DNA from: Pseudoxanthomonas kaohsiungensis
Lineage (GTDB): Bacteria > Pseudomonadota > Gammaproteobacteria > Xanthomonadales > Xanthomonadaceae
Assembly: GCF_010211765.1 (NCBI RefSeq)
Contig: NZ_PDWO01000009.1
Span: 1-64,000 of the forward strand
Length of the DNA stretch: 64,000 bases
Direction: 5' to 3'
The number at the start of each line of letters is the position of its first letter. The stretch's first letter is position 1. Made by a program: the position numbers and the translations under genes. Shown piece by piece: positions 34,186 through 46,591 of this stretch. Under the pieces are notes generated by a model that saw nothing but the letters and a program-made list of their open reading frames with translations, was not told the DNA's origin and made no database searches.

Positions 34186-36840
34186 ATGGACACGGACATC
34201 AAGCGCAGCGTCAGCGAGGCGATGTGGCAGCAGCTGGCGAACCGGCTGCAGGTCGAACTTGCCGCGCTCAAGGCCGTGGCCGAGGTGGAGTCCAGCGGCA
34301 GCGGGTTCCTGCCGGCGCCGGACCGGCGCCCGAAGATCCTGTTCGAAGGACACGTCTTCCATCGCCTCACCGCCGGGCGGTACAGCGCCAGCCATCCCAA
34401 CATCAGCTACCCCCGGTGGGACCGTCGCCAGTACTCCGGTTCGCTGGCCGGCGAATGGAAGCGGCTGGACAAGGCCGCCGCGCTCGATCCTGCCGCGGCG
34501 ATGCAGTCGGCCAGCTGGGGCGCATTCCAGATCATGGGCTTCAACTACGCGCTGTGCGGCCTGGACAGCGTGGGCCGCTTCGTCGAATGCCACGCCCAGG
34601 GCGCGGACGGCCAGGTGGAGGCGTTCGCCAACCTGCTCTCGCGCCCGGGCTCGCCGCTGGTCGTCCCGTTGCGGCGCAAGGACTGGGCCAAGTTCGCCAG
34701 CCTGTACAACGGCCCGGGCTACCGGCAGAACCGCTACGACGAGAAGATGGCGGCCGCTTACGCCCGCCATGACGCGGCCCCGGTGCGCGGCGGGCGCCGG
34801 GCCGGGGCCAAGGCGCCGTCGCCCCGCTCCCTGGTCGCACCCGGCAGGCCCGAGCTGGCGCCGCTGGAAATGCTCGAGCTCACCGCCGCCGGCACCGCGC
34901 GCAAGCGCACCAGCCGCGTGTTCAACGTGCGCCCGGACGCGGTCGACCTGCGCGACTGGGAGTACCAGCCGCCGGTCTCCTCCGCGCCGCTGGACGTGCG
35001 CTACCCGCCGGACGTGCGGCCGATGCTCGACCAGGGACTGACCAGCGCCTGCACCGGCTACGCGCTGGCGGTGGTGATCGAATACCTGCTGGTGCGCGCC
35101 GGGCGCCATGTCGAGTCGATGTCGCCGTTCATGCTCTACAGCATGGCGCGCCGCTACGACGAGTGGGCCGAGAACGACGACGGCGGTCCGGAGGCCGATT
35201 CGGGCTCCTCGCTGCGCGGCGCGCTCAAGGGCTGGCTGCGCCACGGCGCCAGCAGCGCCCGGCTGTGGCCGAAGATGGACATGCCACTGCCCAAGGCGGC
35301 GGCCAGCGAGGACTGGTGGACCGACGCGATCAAGCGCCCGCTCGGCGCCTACTACCGCATCGACCCGCGCTCGCTGCGCGACATGCACGTGGCGATCGAC
35401 CAGGTCGGCGCGCTGTATGCCAGCGCTTTCACGCATGGCGGCTGGGAAGAGCTGCTGGCAGAGCAGGCCGTGCCGCGCCCCGAGGACCCGGCCGACCTGC
35501 CGGTGATCAAGCGCAAGAGCGGCAGCCCCGATGGCGGCCACGCCTTCGCCATCGTCGGCTACACCCGCGACGGCTTCATCGTGCACAACTCCTGGGGGCC
35601 CGTCTGGGGCAAGGGCGGGCTGGCGGTGCTGCGCTACAGCGACTGGCTGGAGAACGCCATGGACTGCTGGGTGGCGCAGCTGGGCGTGGTCACCGCCGAG
35701 CACGAAGCGATCGCCGACGCCACCTCGTTGCGCATCGACACCAGCGGCAAGGGCGTGGTGTCGAGCAACCCGATCCTCGCCGCGCACGAGCTGAGCCCGT
35801 TCATCATCAACATGGAGAACGACGGCCGGCTGAGCCAGCGCGGCCAGTTCCGCACCCAGGAATCGGACGTCGACGCGCTGCTGCGCATCCACCTCAAGGA
35901 AGCCTGCCGCAAGTGGGGCGTGCGCGCGAACCAGGCGGTCGACATCGCCATCTACGCCCACGGCGGCCTCAACGACGAGGACGCCGCCGCGCAGTCGGCC
36001 AAGCTGTGGGTGCCGGCGCTGTACGACGAACGGATCTTCCCGGTGTTCCTGATGTGGGAGACCGGCGCGATCAAGACCATCGGCAACATGATCGAGGACA
36101 AGATCGCACCGGACCAGGCGCGCGCGTCGGGGGCCTGGCAAAAGGTCAAGGACCAGTGGAAGGAGTGGTGGAACCAGCGCGTGGAGGGCATCGCCCGCCC
36201 GCTGGGGCGGCCGCTGTGGAACGAGATGAAGGAGAACGCGGCCCGGATCAGCAGCAATTCGGCTTCCGGCGTGCGCCTGCTGTTCGACCTGTACAAGGCC
36301 CAAGGCAAGGCCTATGGCCTGCCGAAGGTACGCCTTCACCTCATCGGCCATTCGGCCGGGGCGATCCTGCATTCGCACCTGGGCACGGCGGCCATCACGG
36401 CCGGCTTCGACCTGCGTTCGGTCAGCCTGATCGCACCGGCCGTGCGCGTGGACGAGTTCGACCGCACGCTGGGCAAGGCGGTGCTCAAGACCGGGACCAA
36501 GCTACTGGTGGCGCACCTGACCGATGCGGCCGAGCGCGCCGACCCGACCTGCAAGCCCTATGGGCACTCGCTGCTGTACCTGGTCTCGCGATCGTTCGAG
36601 GACAAGAAGGAAACGCCGATCCTGGGCCTGGAACGCGACCTGGTGCCCGCGCGCGCCACCCTGCCGTGGGGCGCGCAGATGATGGCCGTGGCCAGCCCGC
36701 ACTCGGACATCGCCCGGCTGCCCAGCGCCACCGCGATCGACGGCAGCGCCAGCCGTTCGACCGAGGCGACCACCCACGGCAGCCTCGATGACGACAAGGC
36801 GCTGCAGCGGCTGGTGTTCGACCTCATCCACAAGGCCTGA
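34186..36840 (+). CDS. Muramidase / papain-like protease / alpha-beta-hydrolase-like fusion protein
   Basis: The 884-residue protein joins three apparent enzymes. Residues 1-195 resemble the N-acetylmuramidase domain of phage lysins (AEVESSGSGF with candidate catalytic E35, KILFEGHVFHR, SWGAFQIMGFNY). Residues about 250-500 form a papain-like C1 peptidase: Q283, C289, H452 and N468 keep the papain spacing (Q-x5-C, and 16 residues from His to Asn in HAFAIVGY/HNSWG). Residues about 580-850 look like an alpha/beta hydrolase with nucleophile S723 in GHSAG and IYAHGGLND before it. No signal peptide or membrane helix is seen. It is followed 39 bp later by a large receptor-like membrane protein. The biological role is unknown. 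Domain matches are by motif and spacing. Confidence 0.8.
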   Translation: MDTDIKRSVSEAMWQQLANRLQVELAALKAVAEVESSGSGFLPAPDRRPKILFEGHVFHRLTAGRYSASHPNISYPRWDRRQYSGSLAGEWKRLDKAAALDPAAAMQSASWGAFQIMGFNYALCGLDSVGRFVECHAQGADGQVEAFANLLSRPGSPLVVPLRRKDWAKFASLYNGPGYRQNRYDEKMAAAYARHDAAPVRGGRRAGAKAPSPRSLVAPGRPELAPLEMLELTAAGTARKRTSRVFNVRPDAVDLRDWEYQPPVSSAPLDVRYPPDVRPMLDQGLTSACTGYALAVVIEYLLVRAGRHVESMSPFMLYSMARRYDEWAENDDGGPEADSGSSLRGALKGWLRHGASSARLWPKMDMPLPKAAASEDWWTDAIKRPLGAYYRIDPRSLRDMHVAIDQVGALYASAFTHGGWEELLAEQAVPRPEDPADLPVIKRKSGSPDGGHAFAIVGYTRDGFIVHNSWGPVWGKGGLAVLRYSDWLENAMDCWVAQLGVVTAEHEAIADATSLRIDTSGKGVVSSNPILAAHELSPFIINMENDGRLSQRGQFRTQESDVDALLRIHLKEACRKWGVRANQAVDIAIYAHGGLNDEDAAAQSAKLWVPALYDERIFPVFLMWETGAIKTIGNMIEDKIAPDQARASGAWQKVKDQWKEWWNQRVEGIARPLGRPLWNEMKENAARISSNSASGVRLLFDLYKAQGKAYGLPKVRLHLIGHSAGAILHSHLGTAAITAGFDLRSVSLIAPAVRVDEFDRTLGKAVLKTGTKLLVAHLTDAAERADPTCKPYGHSLLYLVSRSFEDKKETPILGLERDLVPARATLPWGAQMMAVASPHSDIARLPSATAIDGSASRSTEATTHGSLDDDKALQRLVFDLIHKA

Positions 36841-36879
36841 GCGGACGGCGCCACGGCGGCCGCCAGCAGGAGCGACGAC

Positions 36880-39800
36880 ATGGACGCGGCAATCGTTCCG
36901 CAGCGCGTCGCTGACCGGACGACGCGCCGGTTCGTGAGCGCGCGCGCGTGGGCGGCAATGCTGGTCCTGCTGGCTGCAACGCTGGCCTGGCAGGGCCCGG
37001 TCGGTGCGACCGTCGTCCTGCCATCGCCACCGCTGGCCGCCGGCGCACAGGCGCCCGCAGAAGCGGACCCGGCCACGCGCGGGGAAGGCGTGCTGGTCGA
37101 CTCGGCCGCCGTTCGCGACGTATTCGACCCACTGCCCGGCGTCAGCGCCGCCGGCGGCGCGTACTGGCAGGCCGCGCTGGCCACCCTCCCCGACCCCGTC
37201 GAATCGCGGCTGGCGCGCTCGTTCGATATCGAAGTGGCCACGCTGGTGCGCAGCTTCCAGTTCAGCGGCTACGTGCTGCAGGGCCACGCGATGCCCTGGC
37301 CGGTCGCGACGGAGAAGAGCGACGGCCCGCCACCGCGTCCGTTCCGCAGCACGCCCGGCGTCCTGGTGTTCCGCAACGATGCCTGGCGCAACGCGGAAAA
37401 CACCGGACCGCGCACGCGCTACTTCGTCCTCTACCTGGTCGGCGAGTCGCCGACCTTCGGCGTGCAGCGGCTGGCGTTCTGCCGGGCGGCGCGGCAGGTC
37501 ATCGCGCTCAATGCCGGTGGCGAACGCCCGGTCCGCGACGACCGCGGCGCCGCATGCATGGCCACGGAAGTCGCGGATGTCGACGCCGACCCCGCGCTTT
37601 CGGCGCGGGTGGCCGTGCTCGGCCCGACGTTCTCAGGCTCGCTCGCGTCCATCGCCGGCATCGCCGGGCAGGCCGGCCTGCACCTGGACCTGCTGAGTCC
37701 CTCGGCGACCGTGGCCAGCAACCGGCTGATCGAACAGGACGATCCTTCCGGCCGCCATTCGCTGCGCTACCGCACCTTCGCCCAGTGGGACCAGCTGGCG
37801 CAGATGGCCCACCTGTTCGCCTACCTGGAGATCGTGCACGGCATCTGCCCCGGCGAGGTGGTGGTGCTGACCGAGGAATCCGCGTTCGGCCAGGGCAGCC
37901 AGGAAAGCCGCACCCAGCTGGCCGGCGAGCGGGCCGCGGCCGAGGCCATGGGCGGGGATGTGCCGGCCTGCGTCGGCAGCCCGCAGCCGACCTACCTGCA
38001 GTTTCCGCAGAACATCTCGGCGATCCGCGCCGAGCACGCCAGCCTGGATCGCGAAGCGGCGAAGAACCCGGAGCTGGTGCCGCGACGCTTCCTCGAGCTG
38101 GACATGCGCGATGCCGGCACCAGCCTGGACCTGCCGCCGGTATACCAGCCGCAGCTGAGCACCCGTTCGGACGAGCTCAGCCTGCAGCAGCTGATGGATG
38201 CGCTGAGCGTCTACGTGCGGCCGCGCGCGGTGATGGTGGTGGCCACGGACGTGCGCGACCGGCTGTTCATGCTGGCGGTGGTGCGGCGTTCGGTACCCGG
38301 CGCGATTCCGGTGGCGCTGGAGGGCGACCACCTGCTCACCCACCCGGAGTACCGCCGCGCCAACCGCGGCACGCTGATGGTCGCCAACGGTCGCATGCAG
38401 GCCTGCTACGTGGACATGGTCGAAGGCGGGCGCCGCTACCGCGCCGAATGCCAGCGGCCGCGCGAAAGCAGCGGAACTGGTCCTGCCGACCGCGAAGTCG
38501 TGCCCGGCACGCGCCGGATCTTCGCCTTCCCGACCGACTACGCGGCCAACCTGTTCCGCGCCAGCCAGGATCTCCTGGCGTCGGCCGGCCCCGGTGCGCC
38601 GGCGACGGAAGCCCCCGCGCCTGCCGACGGCGGTCGCAACCGGTCGCCGTTGAGCGTGATCACGCTGGCCGGACTGCAGGGCCTGGACCCGGATACGTAC
38701 ATGCGGCTCGAGCAGGCGCCCGCGGCGACGGGAACGGCCACCGGCCCGGCGACCGGCACCTGGCGCGCACGCACGCGCAGCACGCTCATCGCCGCCGACT
38801 TCCGGGTGCTCTCGCTCAACCTGGTACTGCCGATCCTGGTCGCCGCCGCCAGCCTGGCGCTGGTCGCCAGCCTGTGGCTGATGCTGTCCTCGCGACCCGG
38901 GCGCACGATGCTGCCGCCGGTGCGCTATGCGTTGCGCGAGACCGGCTGGCGGCTGGACCGCATGCTGCGCGGCGGCCCCGACGGGCACGGGTCGCGGCTT
39001 GCGCCGACCGATGGCCGTCCCGGCTACAGCGCCGCCGCACTGGCATGCTCGCTGCTGGCATTGCTCGCGCTGGCAACGCTGCTGCTGTTCGCGGTGCGCT
39101 GGGGCCACCTGCTGCTGACCGAGCAGTTCCGCGGCGCCATGCGCGGTGCACTCGACCTGATCCATGGCCGCGACCGGATCACCCTGTGGGCGATGTTCGC
39201 CCTGTACCTGTGGTTCGCCGGGCTGGTGATGACCCGGCTGCGAGCCTGGAACCGGCGCTGCGCGCTCCACCTGCGGCATGCGCCGGTGGAGTTCGATGCC
39301 GGCCGCTACCTGGGCCGGCGCTACACGTTCAGTTCGATCCTGCTGGCCATCGCCGCGGTGCTGGCGCCGCTGGCCTACTGGGGCAGCCGCATGCCCGAAG
39401 CGGTCGATGGCGTGCGCATGCCTGGCGCGCTTGCGCTGGCGCTGCTCGGGCTGGGCGTGTTCTTCCTGTCGCAGGCCCTGCTGCAGAACGGACGACTGGT
39501 CCGGCTGGGACGCGACCTGCGCGACCACGTGATCGAGCGCCTGCCCGATGGCGCCCTGCCCGCCGACTGGCCCAATCCGCACTGGCTGGGCATGCCGCCG
39601 CGCTCGCCGCTGGCCGCGGTGTTCCATGACGAGGACTGGCTGGCGCTGGAGCGCGGCGACGACCATTGGCCGGTGCCCGATCCGGCCGACGTCCAGGCCG
39701 CCGTGGCATCGGCCGACCCGCGCGCGCGCCTGGCACGCTGGCGCGACCAGACGGTCGCCGAGATGAAGTTCGGCCTGACCTGCGTGCGCAGCTGCCTGTG

Positions 39801-40116
39801 GGCCTCGTTCGCCGCGCCGGTGGTGCTGCTGGCGATGCAGGAGGTGTTCCCGTTCGCGCTGGAATGGGAACAGAGCGCGGTGGCGCTGGGCTCGATGACC
39901 CTGGCCTTCGTGGTGAGCGCGTGGCTGTCGATCGCGCTGGAGCGCGCCCCCCTGATCGGGCAGATGTTCACCAAGGACGCCCAGCACGTCTCGCTGATGG
40001 ACCTGATGCGGATCCTGGGCACCAAGCTGCTGGTGCTGCTGCTGATGCTGGCCGCCACCCTGACGCCCAACCTGGGCGAATGGCTGCAGAACTTCGTCGG
40101 CGTGCTGCGGATCTGA
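36880..40116 (+). CDS. Membrane protein with exported periplasmic-binding-like domain and about 8 helices
   Basis: The 1078-residue protein starts at ATG 36880 behind AGGAG. An N-terminal hydrophobic segment (about residues 25-42) is followed by a 600-residue exported part. This contains a type-1 periplasmic-binding/receptor-like motif, VAVLGPTFSGSLASIAGIAG plus LLSPSATVASN (residues 244-281), and a second lobe PRAVMVVATDVRDRLF. Membrane helices are predicted at about 645-668, 716-738, 766-784, 817-835, 848-866, 970-988, 1000-1020 and 1045-1065, with a 100-residue loop between helices 5 and 6. The layout recalls a ligand-binding receptor fused to a polytopic membrane domain. No catalytic motif is recognized. 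It pairs with the upstream fusion enzyme; function is not known. Confidence 0.75.
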   Translation: MDAAIVPQRVADRTTRRFVSARAWAAMLVLLAATLAWQGPVGATVVLPSPPLAAGAQAPAEADPATRGEGVLVDSAAVRDVFDPLPGVSAAGGAYWQAALATLPDPVESRLARSFDIEVATLVRSFQFSGYVLQGHAMPWPVATEKSDGPPPRPFRSTPGVLVFRNDAWRNAENTGPRTRYFVLYLVGESPTFGVQRLAFCRAARQVIALNAGGERPVRDDRGAACMATEVADVDADPALSARVAVLGPTFSGSLASIAGIAGQAGLHLDLLSPSATVASNRLIEQDDPSGRHSLRYRTFAQWDQLAQMAHLFAYLEIVHGICPGEVVVLTEESAFGQGSQESRTQLAGERAAAEAMGGDVPACVGSPQPTYLQFPQNISAIRAEHASLDREAAKNPELVPRRFLELDMRDAGTSLDLPPVYQPQLSTRSDELSLQQLMDALSVYVRPRAVMVVATDVRDRLFMLAVVRRSVPGAIPVALEGDHLLTHPEYRRANRGTLMVANGRMQACYVDMVEGGRRYRAECQRPRESSGTGPADREVVPGTRRIFAFPTDYAANLFRASQDLLASAGPGAPATEAPAPADGGRNRSPLSVITLAGLQGLDPDTYMRLEQAPAATGTATGPATGTWRARTRSTLIAADFRVLSLNLVLPILVAAASLALVASLWLMLSSRPGRTMLPPVRYALRETGWRLDRMLRGGPDGHGSRLAPTDGRPGYSAAALACSLLALLALATLLLFAVRWGHLLLTEQFRGAMRGALDLIHGRDRITLWAMFALYLWFAGLVMTRLRAWNRRCALHLRHAPVEFDAGRYLGRRYTFSSILLAIAAVLAPLAYWGSRMPEAVDGVRMPGALALALLGLGVFFLSQALLQNGRLVRLGRDLRDHVIERLPDGALPADWPNPHWLGMPPRSPLAAVFHDEDWLALERGDDHWPVPDPADVQAAVASADPRARLARWRDQTVAEMKFGLTCVRSCLWASFAAPVVLLAMQEVFPFALEWEQSAVALGSMTLAFVVSAWLSIALERAPLIGQMFTKDAQHVSLMDLMRILGTKLLVLLLMLAATLTPNLGEWLQNFVGVLRI

Positions 40117-40138
40117 AGGCGACGACGAGGGCAAAAGA

Positions 40139-40163
40139 AAAGCCCGGCACATGGCCGGGCTTT
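40139..40163. terminator. Bidirectional terminator
   Basis: AAAGCCCGGC (40139-40148) pairs with GCCGGGCTTT (40154-40163) around ACATG, with A/T runs on both sides. It lies between the convergent receptor-like gene and acnB and fits an intrinsic terminator in both directions. Confidence 0.88.
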
Positions 40164-40185
40164 CCCGTTGCTGGCGACGGATGCC

Positions 40186-42777
40186 TCAGGCGGCGACCGT
40201 CCTGGCCACGTCCTGGTACTCCTCGATCTGGTCGAAGTTCATGTACCGGTAGATCTCCGCGCCCTTCTCGTTGATCACGCCGATGTCGGCCATGTACTCG
40301 GCCTTGGTCGGGATCCGGCCCAGGCGCGAGCAGATCGCCGCCAGCTCCGCCGAGCCCAGGTAGACGTTCGAGTTGCGGCCCAGGCGGTTGGGGAAGTTGC
40401 GGGTCGAGGTGGAGAACACGGTCGCGCCCTCGCGCACCTGCGCCTGGTTGCCCATGCACAGCGAGCAACCTGGCATCTCCATGCGCGCGCCGGCGGTGCC
40501 GAAGGTGCCGTAGTGGCCTTCCTTGGTCAGCTCGCTGGCGTCCATCTTGGTCGGCGGCGCGACCCACAGGCGGGTCGGGATGTCGCGCTTGCCCTCCAGC
40601 AGCTTGGCCGCGGCACGGAAGTGGCCGATGTTGGTCATGCACGACCCGATGAACACCTCGTCGATGGTGGCGCCGGCCACGTCGGACAGGGTCTTCACGT
40701 CGTCCGGGTCGTTCGGGCAGGCCACGATCGGCTCGTGCACGTCGGCCAGGTCGATCTCGATGACCGCGGCGTACTCGGCGTCGGCGTCGGGCTCGAGCAG
40801 CTGCGGGTCGGCCAGCCAGGCCTCCATCTTGGCGATGCGGCGGGCGAGCGAACGCGGGTCCTGGTAGCCCTCGGCGATCATCCACTTCAGCAGCGTGATG
40901 TTGCTGGTGAGGTATTCGATGATCGGTTCCTTGTCCAGGCGCACGGTGCAGCCGGCGGCCGAACGCTCGGCCGAGGCGTCCGACAGCTCGAACGCCTGCT
41001 CGACCTTGAGCTGCGGCAGGCCCTCGATCTCGAGGATGCGGCCGGAGAAGATGTTCTTCTTGCCCTGCTTGGCCACGGTCAGCAGGCCCTGCTTGATCGC
41101 GTACAGCGGAATCGCGTTGACCAGGTCGCGCAGGGTCACGCCCGGCTGCATCTGGCCCTTGAAGCGCACCAGCACGCTCTCGGGCATGTCCAGCGGCATC
41201 ACGCCGGTGGCCGCGGCGAAGGCGACCAGGCCCGAGCCGGCCGGGAACGAGATGCCCACCGGGAAGCGGGTGTGCGAGTCGCCGCCGGTGCCGACGGTGT
41301 CGGGCAGCAGCATGCGGTTGAGCCAGGAGTGGATCACGCCGTCACCCGGACGCAGCGAGATGCCACCGCGGGTGGAGATGAACTCCGGCAGGGTGTGGTG
41401 GGTCTTCACGTCCACCGGCTTCGGGTAGGCGGCGGTGTGGCAGAACGACTGCATCACCAGGTCGGCCGAGAAGCCCAGGCAGGCCAGGTCCTTCAGCTCG
41501 TCGCGGGTCATCGGGCCGGTGGTGTCCTGCGAACCGACCGAGGTCATCTTCGGTTCGCAATAGGTGCCCGGGCGCACGCCCTGGCCCTCGGGCAGGCCGC
41601 AGGCGCGGCCGACCATCTTCTGCGCCAGCGAAAAGCCCTTGCCGGAATCGGCCGGCTGCTGCGGCAGGCGGAACAGGTCCGAGGCCGGCAGGCCCAGCGA
41701 CTCGCGCGCCTTGGCGGTCAGGCCGCGGCCGATGATCAGCGGGATGCGGCCGCCGGCGCGCACCTCGTCGAACAGCACTTCGGACTTGACCTGGAATTCG
41801 GCGATCACCTCCCCGTCCTTGATCGCCTTGCCCGCGTAAGGCTGCAGCTCGACGATGTCGCCGTGCTCCATCTTCGACACGTCCAGCTCGATCGGCAGCG
41901 CGCCGGCGTCTTCCATGGTGTTGTAGAAGATCGGGGCGATCTTGCTGCCCAGGCAGACACCGCCGAAGCGCTTGTTCGGGATGAACGGGATGTCCTCGCC
42001 GGTGAACCAAAGCACGCTGTTGGTCGCCGACTTGCGCGAGGAGCCCGTGCCGACCACGTCGCCGACGTAGGCGACCAGGTGGCCCTTTTCCTTGAGCTTG
42101 AGGATCTCGGCGACCGGGCCGCGCTTGCCGTCCTCCTCGGGCACGAACGGCGCGCCTTCGCGCTTGTTCTTGAGCATGGCCAGCGCGTGCAGCGGGATGT
42201 CCGGGCGGGTGGTCGCATCCGGCGCCGGCGACAGGTCGTCGGTGTTGGTCTCGCCCGGCACCTTGAACACGGTGATGGTCAGGCTCTGCGGCACTTCCGG
42301 TCGGCTGGTGAACCATTCGGCGTCGGCCCAGCTCTGCAGCACGGCCCTGGCATTGGCGTTGCCGGCCCTGGCCTTCTCTTCCACGTCGTGGAACTGGTCG
42401 AACACCAACAGCGTCTTCTTCAGGCCTTCGGCGGCGATGGCGCCGACCGCGGCGTCATCGAGCAGCTCGATCAGCGGCTGCACGTTGTAGCCGCCGAGCA
42501 TGGTGCCCAGCAGTTCGGTGGCGCGCTCGCGCGACAGCAGCGCGTTCTTCTCGGTGCCGAACGCCAGCGCGGCCAGGTAGGAGGCCTTGACCTTGGCGGC
42601 ATCGTCCACGCCGGCGGGCACGCGGTTCGTGATCAGGTCGACCAGGAACGACTCCTCGCCGGCCGGCGGGGCCTTCAGCAGCTCGATGACCTCCGCGGTC
42701 TGCTGCGCGCTCAGCGGCAGCGGCGGGATGCCGAGGGCGGCGCGCTCGGCGGCGTGGTGGCGGTAGACTTCCAGCAT
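40186..42777 (-). CDS. acnB: Aconitate hydratase B
   Basis: The 863-residue [4Fe-4S] enzyme interconverts citrate and isocitrate. It starts [22 protein letters not shown], the HEAT-like AcnB N-terminus. Cluster cysteines are in [13 protein letters not shown] and [12 protein letters not shown]. The frame is open further upstream to 43134, but the ATG at 42777 with GGAG before it is the family start. It is convergent with the receptor-like gene and followed upstream by the toxin-antitoxin pair. The acnA gene lies 0.9 kb away on the other strand. Confidence 0.97.
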   Translation of the reverse strand: MLEVYRHHAAERAALGIPPLPLSAQQTAEVIELLKAPPAGEESFLVDLITNRVPAGVDDAAKVKASYLAALAFGTEKNALLSRERATELLGTMLGGYNVQPLIELLDDAAVGAIAAEGLKKTLLVFDQFHDVEEKARAGNANARAVLQSWADAEWFTSRPEVPQSLTITVFKVPGETNTDDLSPAPDATTRPDIPLHALAMLKNKREGAPFVPEEDGKRGPVAEILKLKEKGHLVAYVGDVVGTGSSRKSATNSVLWFTGEDIPFIPNKRFGGVCLGSKIAPIFYNTMEDAGALPIELDVSKMEHGDIVELQPYAGKAIKDGEVIAEFQVKSEVLFDEVRAGGRIPLIIGRGLTAKARESLGLPASDLFRLPQQPADSGKGFSLAQKMVGRACGLPEGQGVRPGTYCEPKMTSVGSQDTTGPMTRDELKDLACLGFSADLVMQSFCHTAAYPKPVDVKTHHTLPEFISTRGGISLRPGDGVIHSWLNRMLLPDTVGTGGDSHTRFPVGISFPAGSGLVAFAAATGVMPLDMPESVLVRFKGQMQPGVTLRDLVNAIPLYAIKQGLLTVAKQGKKNIFSGRILEIEGLPQLKVEQAFELSDASAERSAAGCTVRLDKEPIIEYLTSNITLLKWMIAEGYQDPRSLARRIAKMEAWLADPQLLEPDADAEYAAVIEIDLADVHEPIVACPNDPDDVKTLSDVAGATIDEVFIGSCMTNIGHFRAAAKLLEGKRDIPTRLWVAPPTKMDASELTKEGHYGTFGTAGARMEMPGCSLCMGNQAQVREGATVFSTSTRNFPNRLGRNSNVYLGSAELAAICSRLGRIPTKAEYMADIGVINEKGAEIYRYMNFDQIEEYQDVARTVAA

Positions 42778-42818
42778 GGCGATTCTCCGGGGGATCCGAT
42801 GGTAGGTGCGAAAAAGGT

Positions 42819-43217
42819 TCAGGCCTGAGGCACGATCAGCTTCAGGCCCTTGAAGTACTCGCGGTAGAACGCCACGTCGGTGGTGATCAGCCCATCGCAC
42901 TGCAGCAACGCGTGCGCGCCGACCAGGAATCCGGCCATCGGCCGCGGCGCGTCGCCGCGCTGGCGCTGGCGGCGCCACATCTCGCCGGCACGGATCGCCG
43001 ACTTGGCCTCCAGGGCGTTGAAGTGGATGCCCATCTCCTCCAGCGCGCCCAGCGCCTCGGCGCCGTTCTTCAAGCGCGCGCACAGCTGCGCCAGCGCCGC
43101 GTCGGCCACGACCACCCGCCCGCCGACCAGGCACTGGCGCAGGCAGGCCTCGGCCGCGTCGGCCTGCGGGCCGTCGGTGAGCAGTTCGACCAGGACCGGG
43201 GCATCGATGGCGATCAT
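42819..43217 (-). CDS. PIN-domain toxin (VapC-like)
   Basis: The 132-residue protein begins [17 protein letters not shown], with the first acidic residue of the PIN nuclease site (D5). Further acidic residues follow in the core, and the end [19 protein letters not shown] carries the last conserved aspartate. PIN toxins cleave RNA, often tRNA or rRNA. The ATG at 43217 is seven bases after the antitoxin stop, as is usual in such modules. An upstream ATG at 43256 would overlap the antitoxin and is less likely. Confidence 0.85.
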   Translation of the reverse strand: MIAIDAPVLVELLTDGPQADAAEACLRQCLVGGRVVVADAALAQLCARLKNGAEALGALEEMGIHFNALEAKSAIRAGEMWRRQRQRGDAPRPMAGFLVGAHALLQCDGLITTDVAFYREYFKGLKLIVPQA

Positions 43218-43224
43218 CGCCCGC

Positions 43225-43428
43225 TCATTCCTCGCCGGCCGCAGCGGCCGACGCATCCAGGGCGAAGCGGCCGCGCACGCGCGAGATCGCGTCGTCCACG
43301 CTCTTGCGCAGCACGATCCGGCTGCCCTCCAGCTCGACCTTGAGCACGCTGCCCTTGGTTAGGCCCAGGGCATCGCGCACGGCCTTGGGCAGGGTGATCT
43401 GGCCACGCTCGGCGACGATGGCTTCCAT
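43225..43428 (-). CDS. AbrB/SpoVT-type antitoxin
   Basis: The 67-residue protein begins MEAIVAERGQITLPKAVRDALGL and continues GSVLKVELEGSRIVLRKS, the swapped-hairpin AbrB DNA-binding domain. The acidic/Ala C-terminus would bind and inhibit the PIN toxin. The ATG at 43428 is preferred to 43479 because the domain starts here. An inverted repeat over the promoter suggests it represses its own operon. Confidence 0.88.
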   Translation of the reverse strand: MEAIVAERGQITLPKAVRDALGLTKGSVLKVELEGSRIVLRKSVDDAISRVRGRFALDASAAAAGEE

Positions 43429-43448
43429 GGCGCGCTCCACGACTGCTC

Positions 43449-43489
43449 TGGTATGACGTGATAATACATACCATTCCATGCATACTCAA
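43449..43489 (-). promoter_or_regulatory. Toxin-antitoxin promoter and operator
   Basis: On the minus strand TTGAGT (43489-43484) and TATTAT (43466-43461) are spaced by exactly 17 bases, a good sigma-70 promoter. A perfect 7-base inverted repeat TGGTATG/CATACCA (43449-43455 and 43467-43473, 11-base spacer) covers the -10 region. This fits autorepression by the antitoxin. Confidence 0.8.
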
Positions 43490-43658
43490 ACCGGCATGCG
43501 GCCGCTGGCGCACAATGCGGGTGCGGACCGGCGACCCTCGCCTCCCCCTAACGGCGGATTGCCAGCGGCCACGGCCCCGTCATCCAATGCATCGGATAAT
43601 GCCCTGAACCCTTCAGCCGCCGCCGGAGCGCGGCGGCCCCAGCCATAGGAGCCGGCCC

Positions 43659-46430
<2,772 letters not shown>

Positions 46431-46451
46431 CCGCCTGGGCGGCGGAAACCC

Positions 46452-46472
46452 TGCCCCGCGCAGCGCGCGGGG
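46452..46472 (+). terminator. acnA terminator
   Basis: GCCCCGCG (46452-46459) pairs with CGCGGGGC (46465-46472) around CAGCG, 22 bp after the acnA stop, followed by GTTC rather than a long T-run. Confidence 0.6.
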
Positions 46473-46501
46473 CGTTCGGGCGCACCGCGCGGCAGTGTGT
46501 G

Positions 46502-46591
46502 TAGGAGCCGATTTATCGGCGACGCGACGCCCTGGGCACAGGCGACGCCTTCATGATTCCGACGCCCCTGTCGCCGATAAATCGGCTCCTA
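46502..46591. repeat. REP-like inverted pair (BIME-like)
   Basis: TAGGAGCCGATTTATCGGCG plus AC at 46502-46523 is exactly inverted at 46570-46591, with 46 bp between. GTAGGAGC-headed palindromic units are the familiar REP elements of Xanthomonadaceae and Pseudomonas. The second arm contains the stop codon (TAG) of the lipoprotein gene that ends here. Confidence 0.85.
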
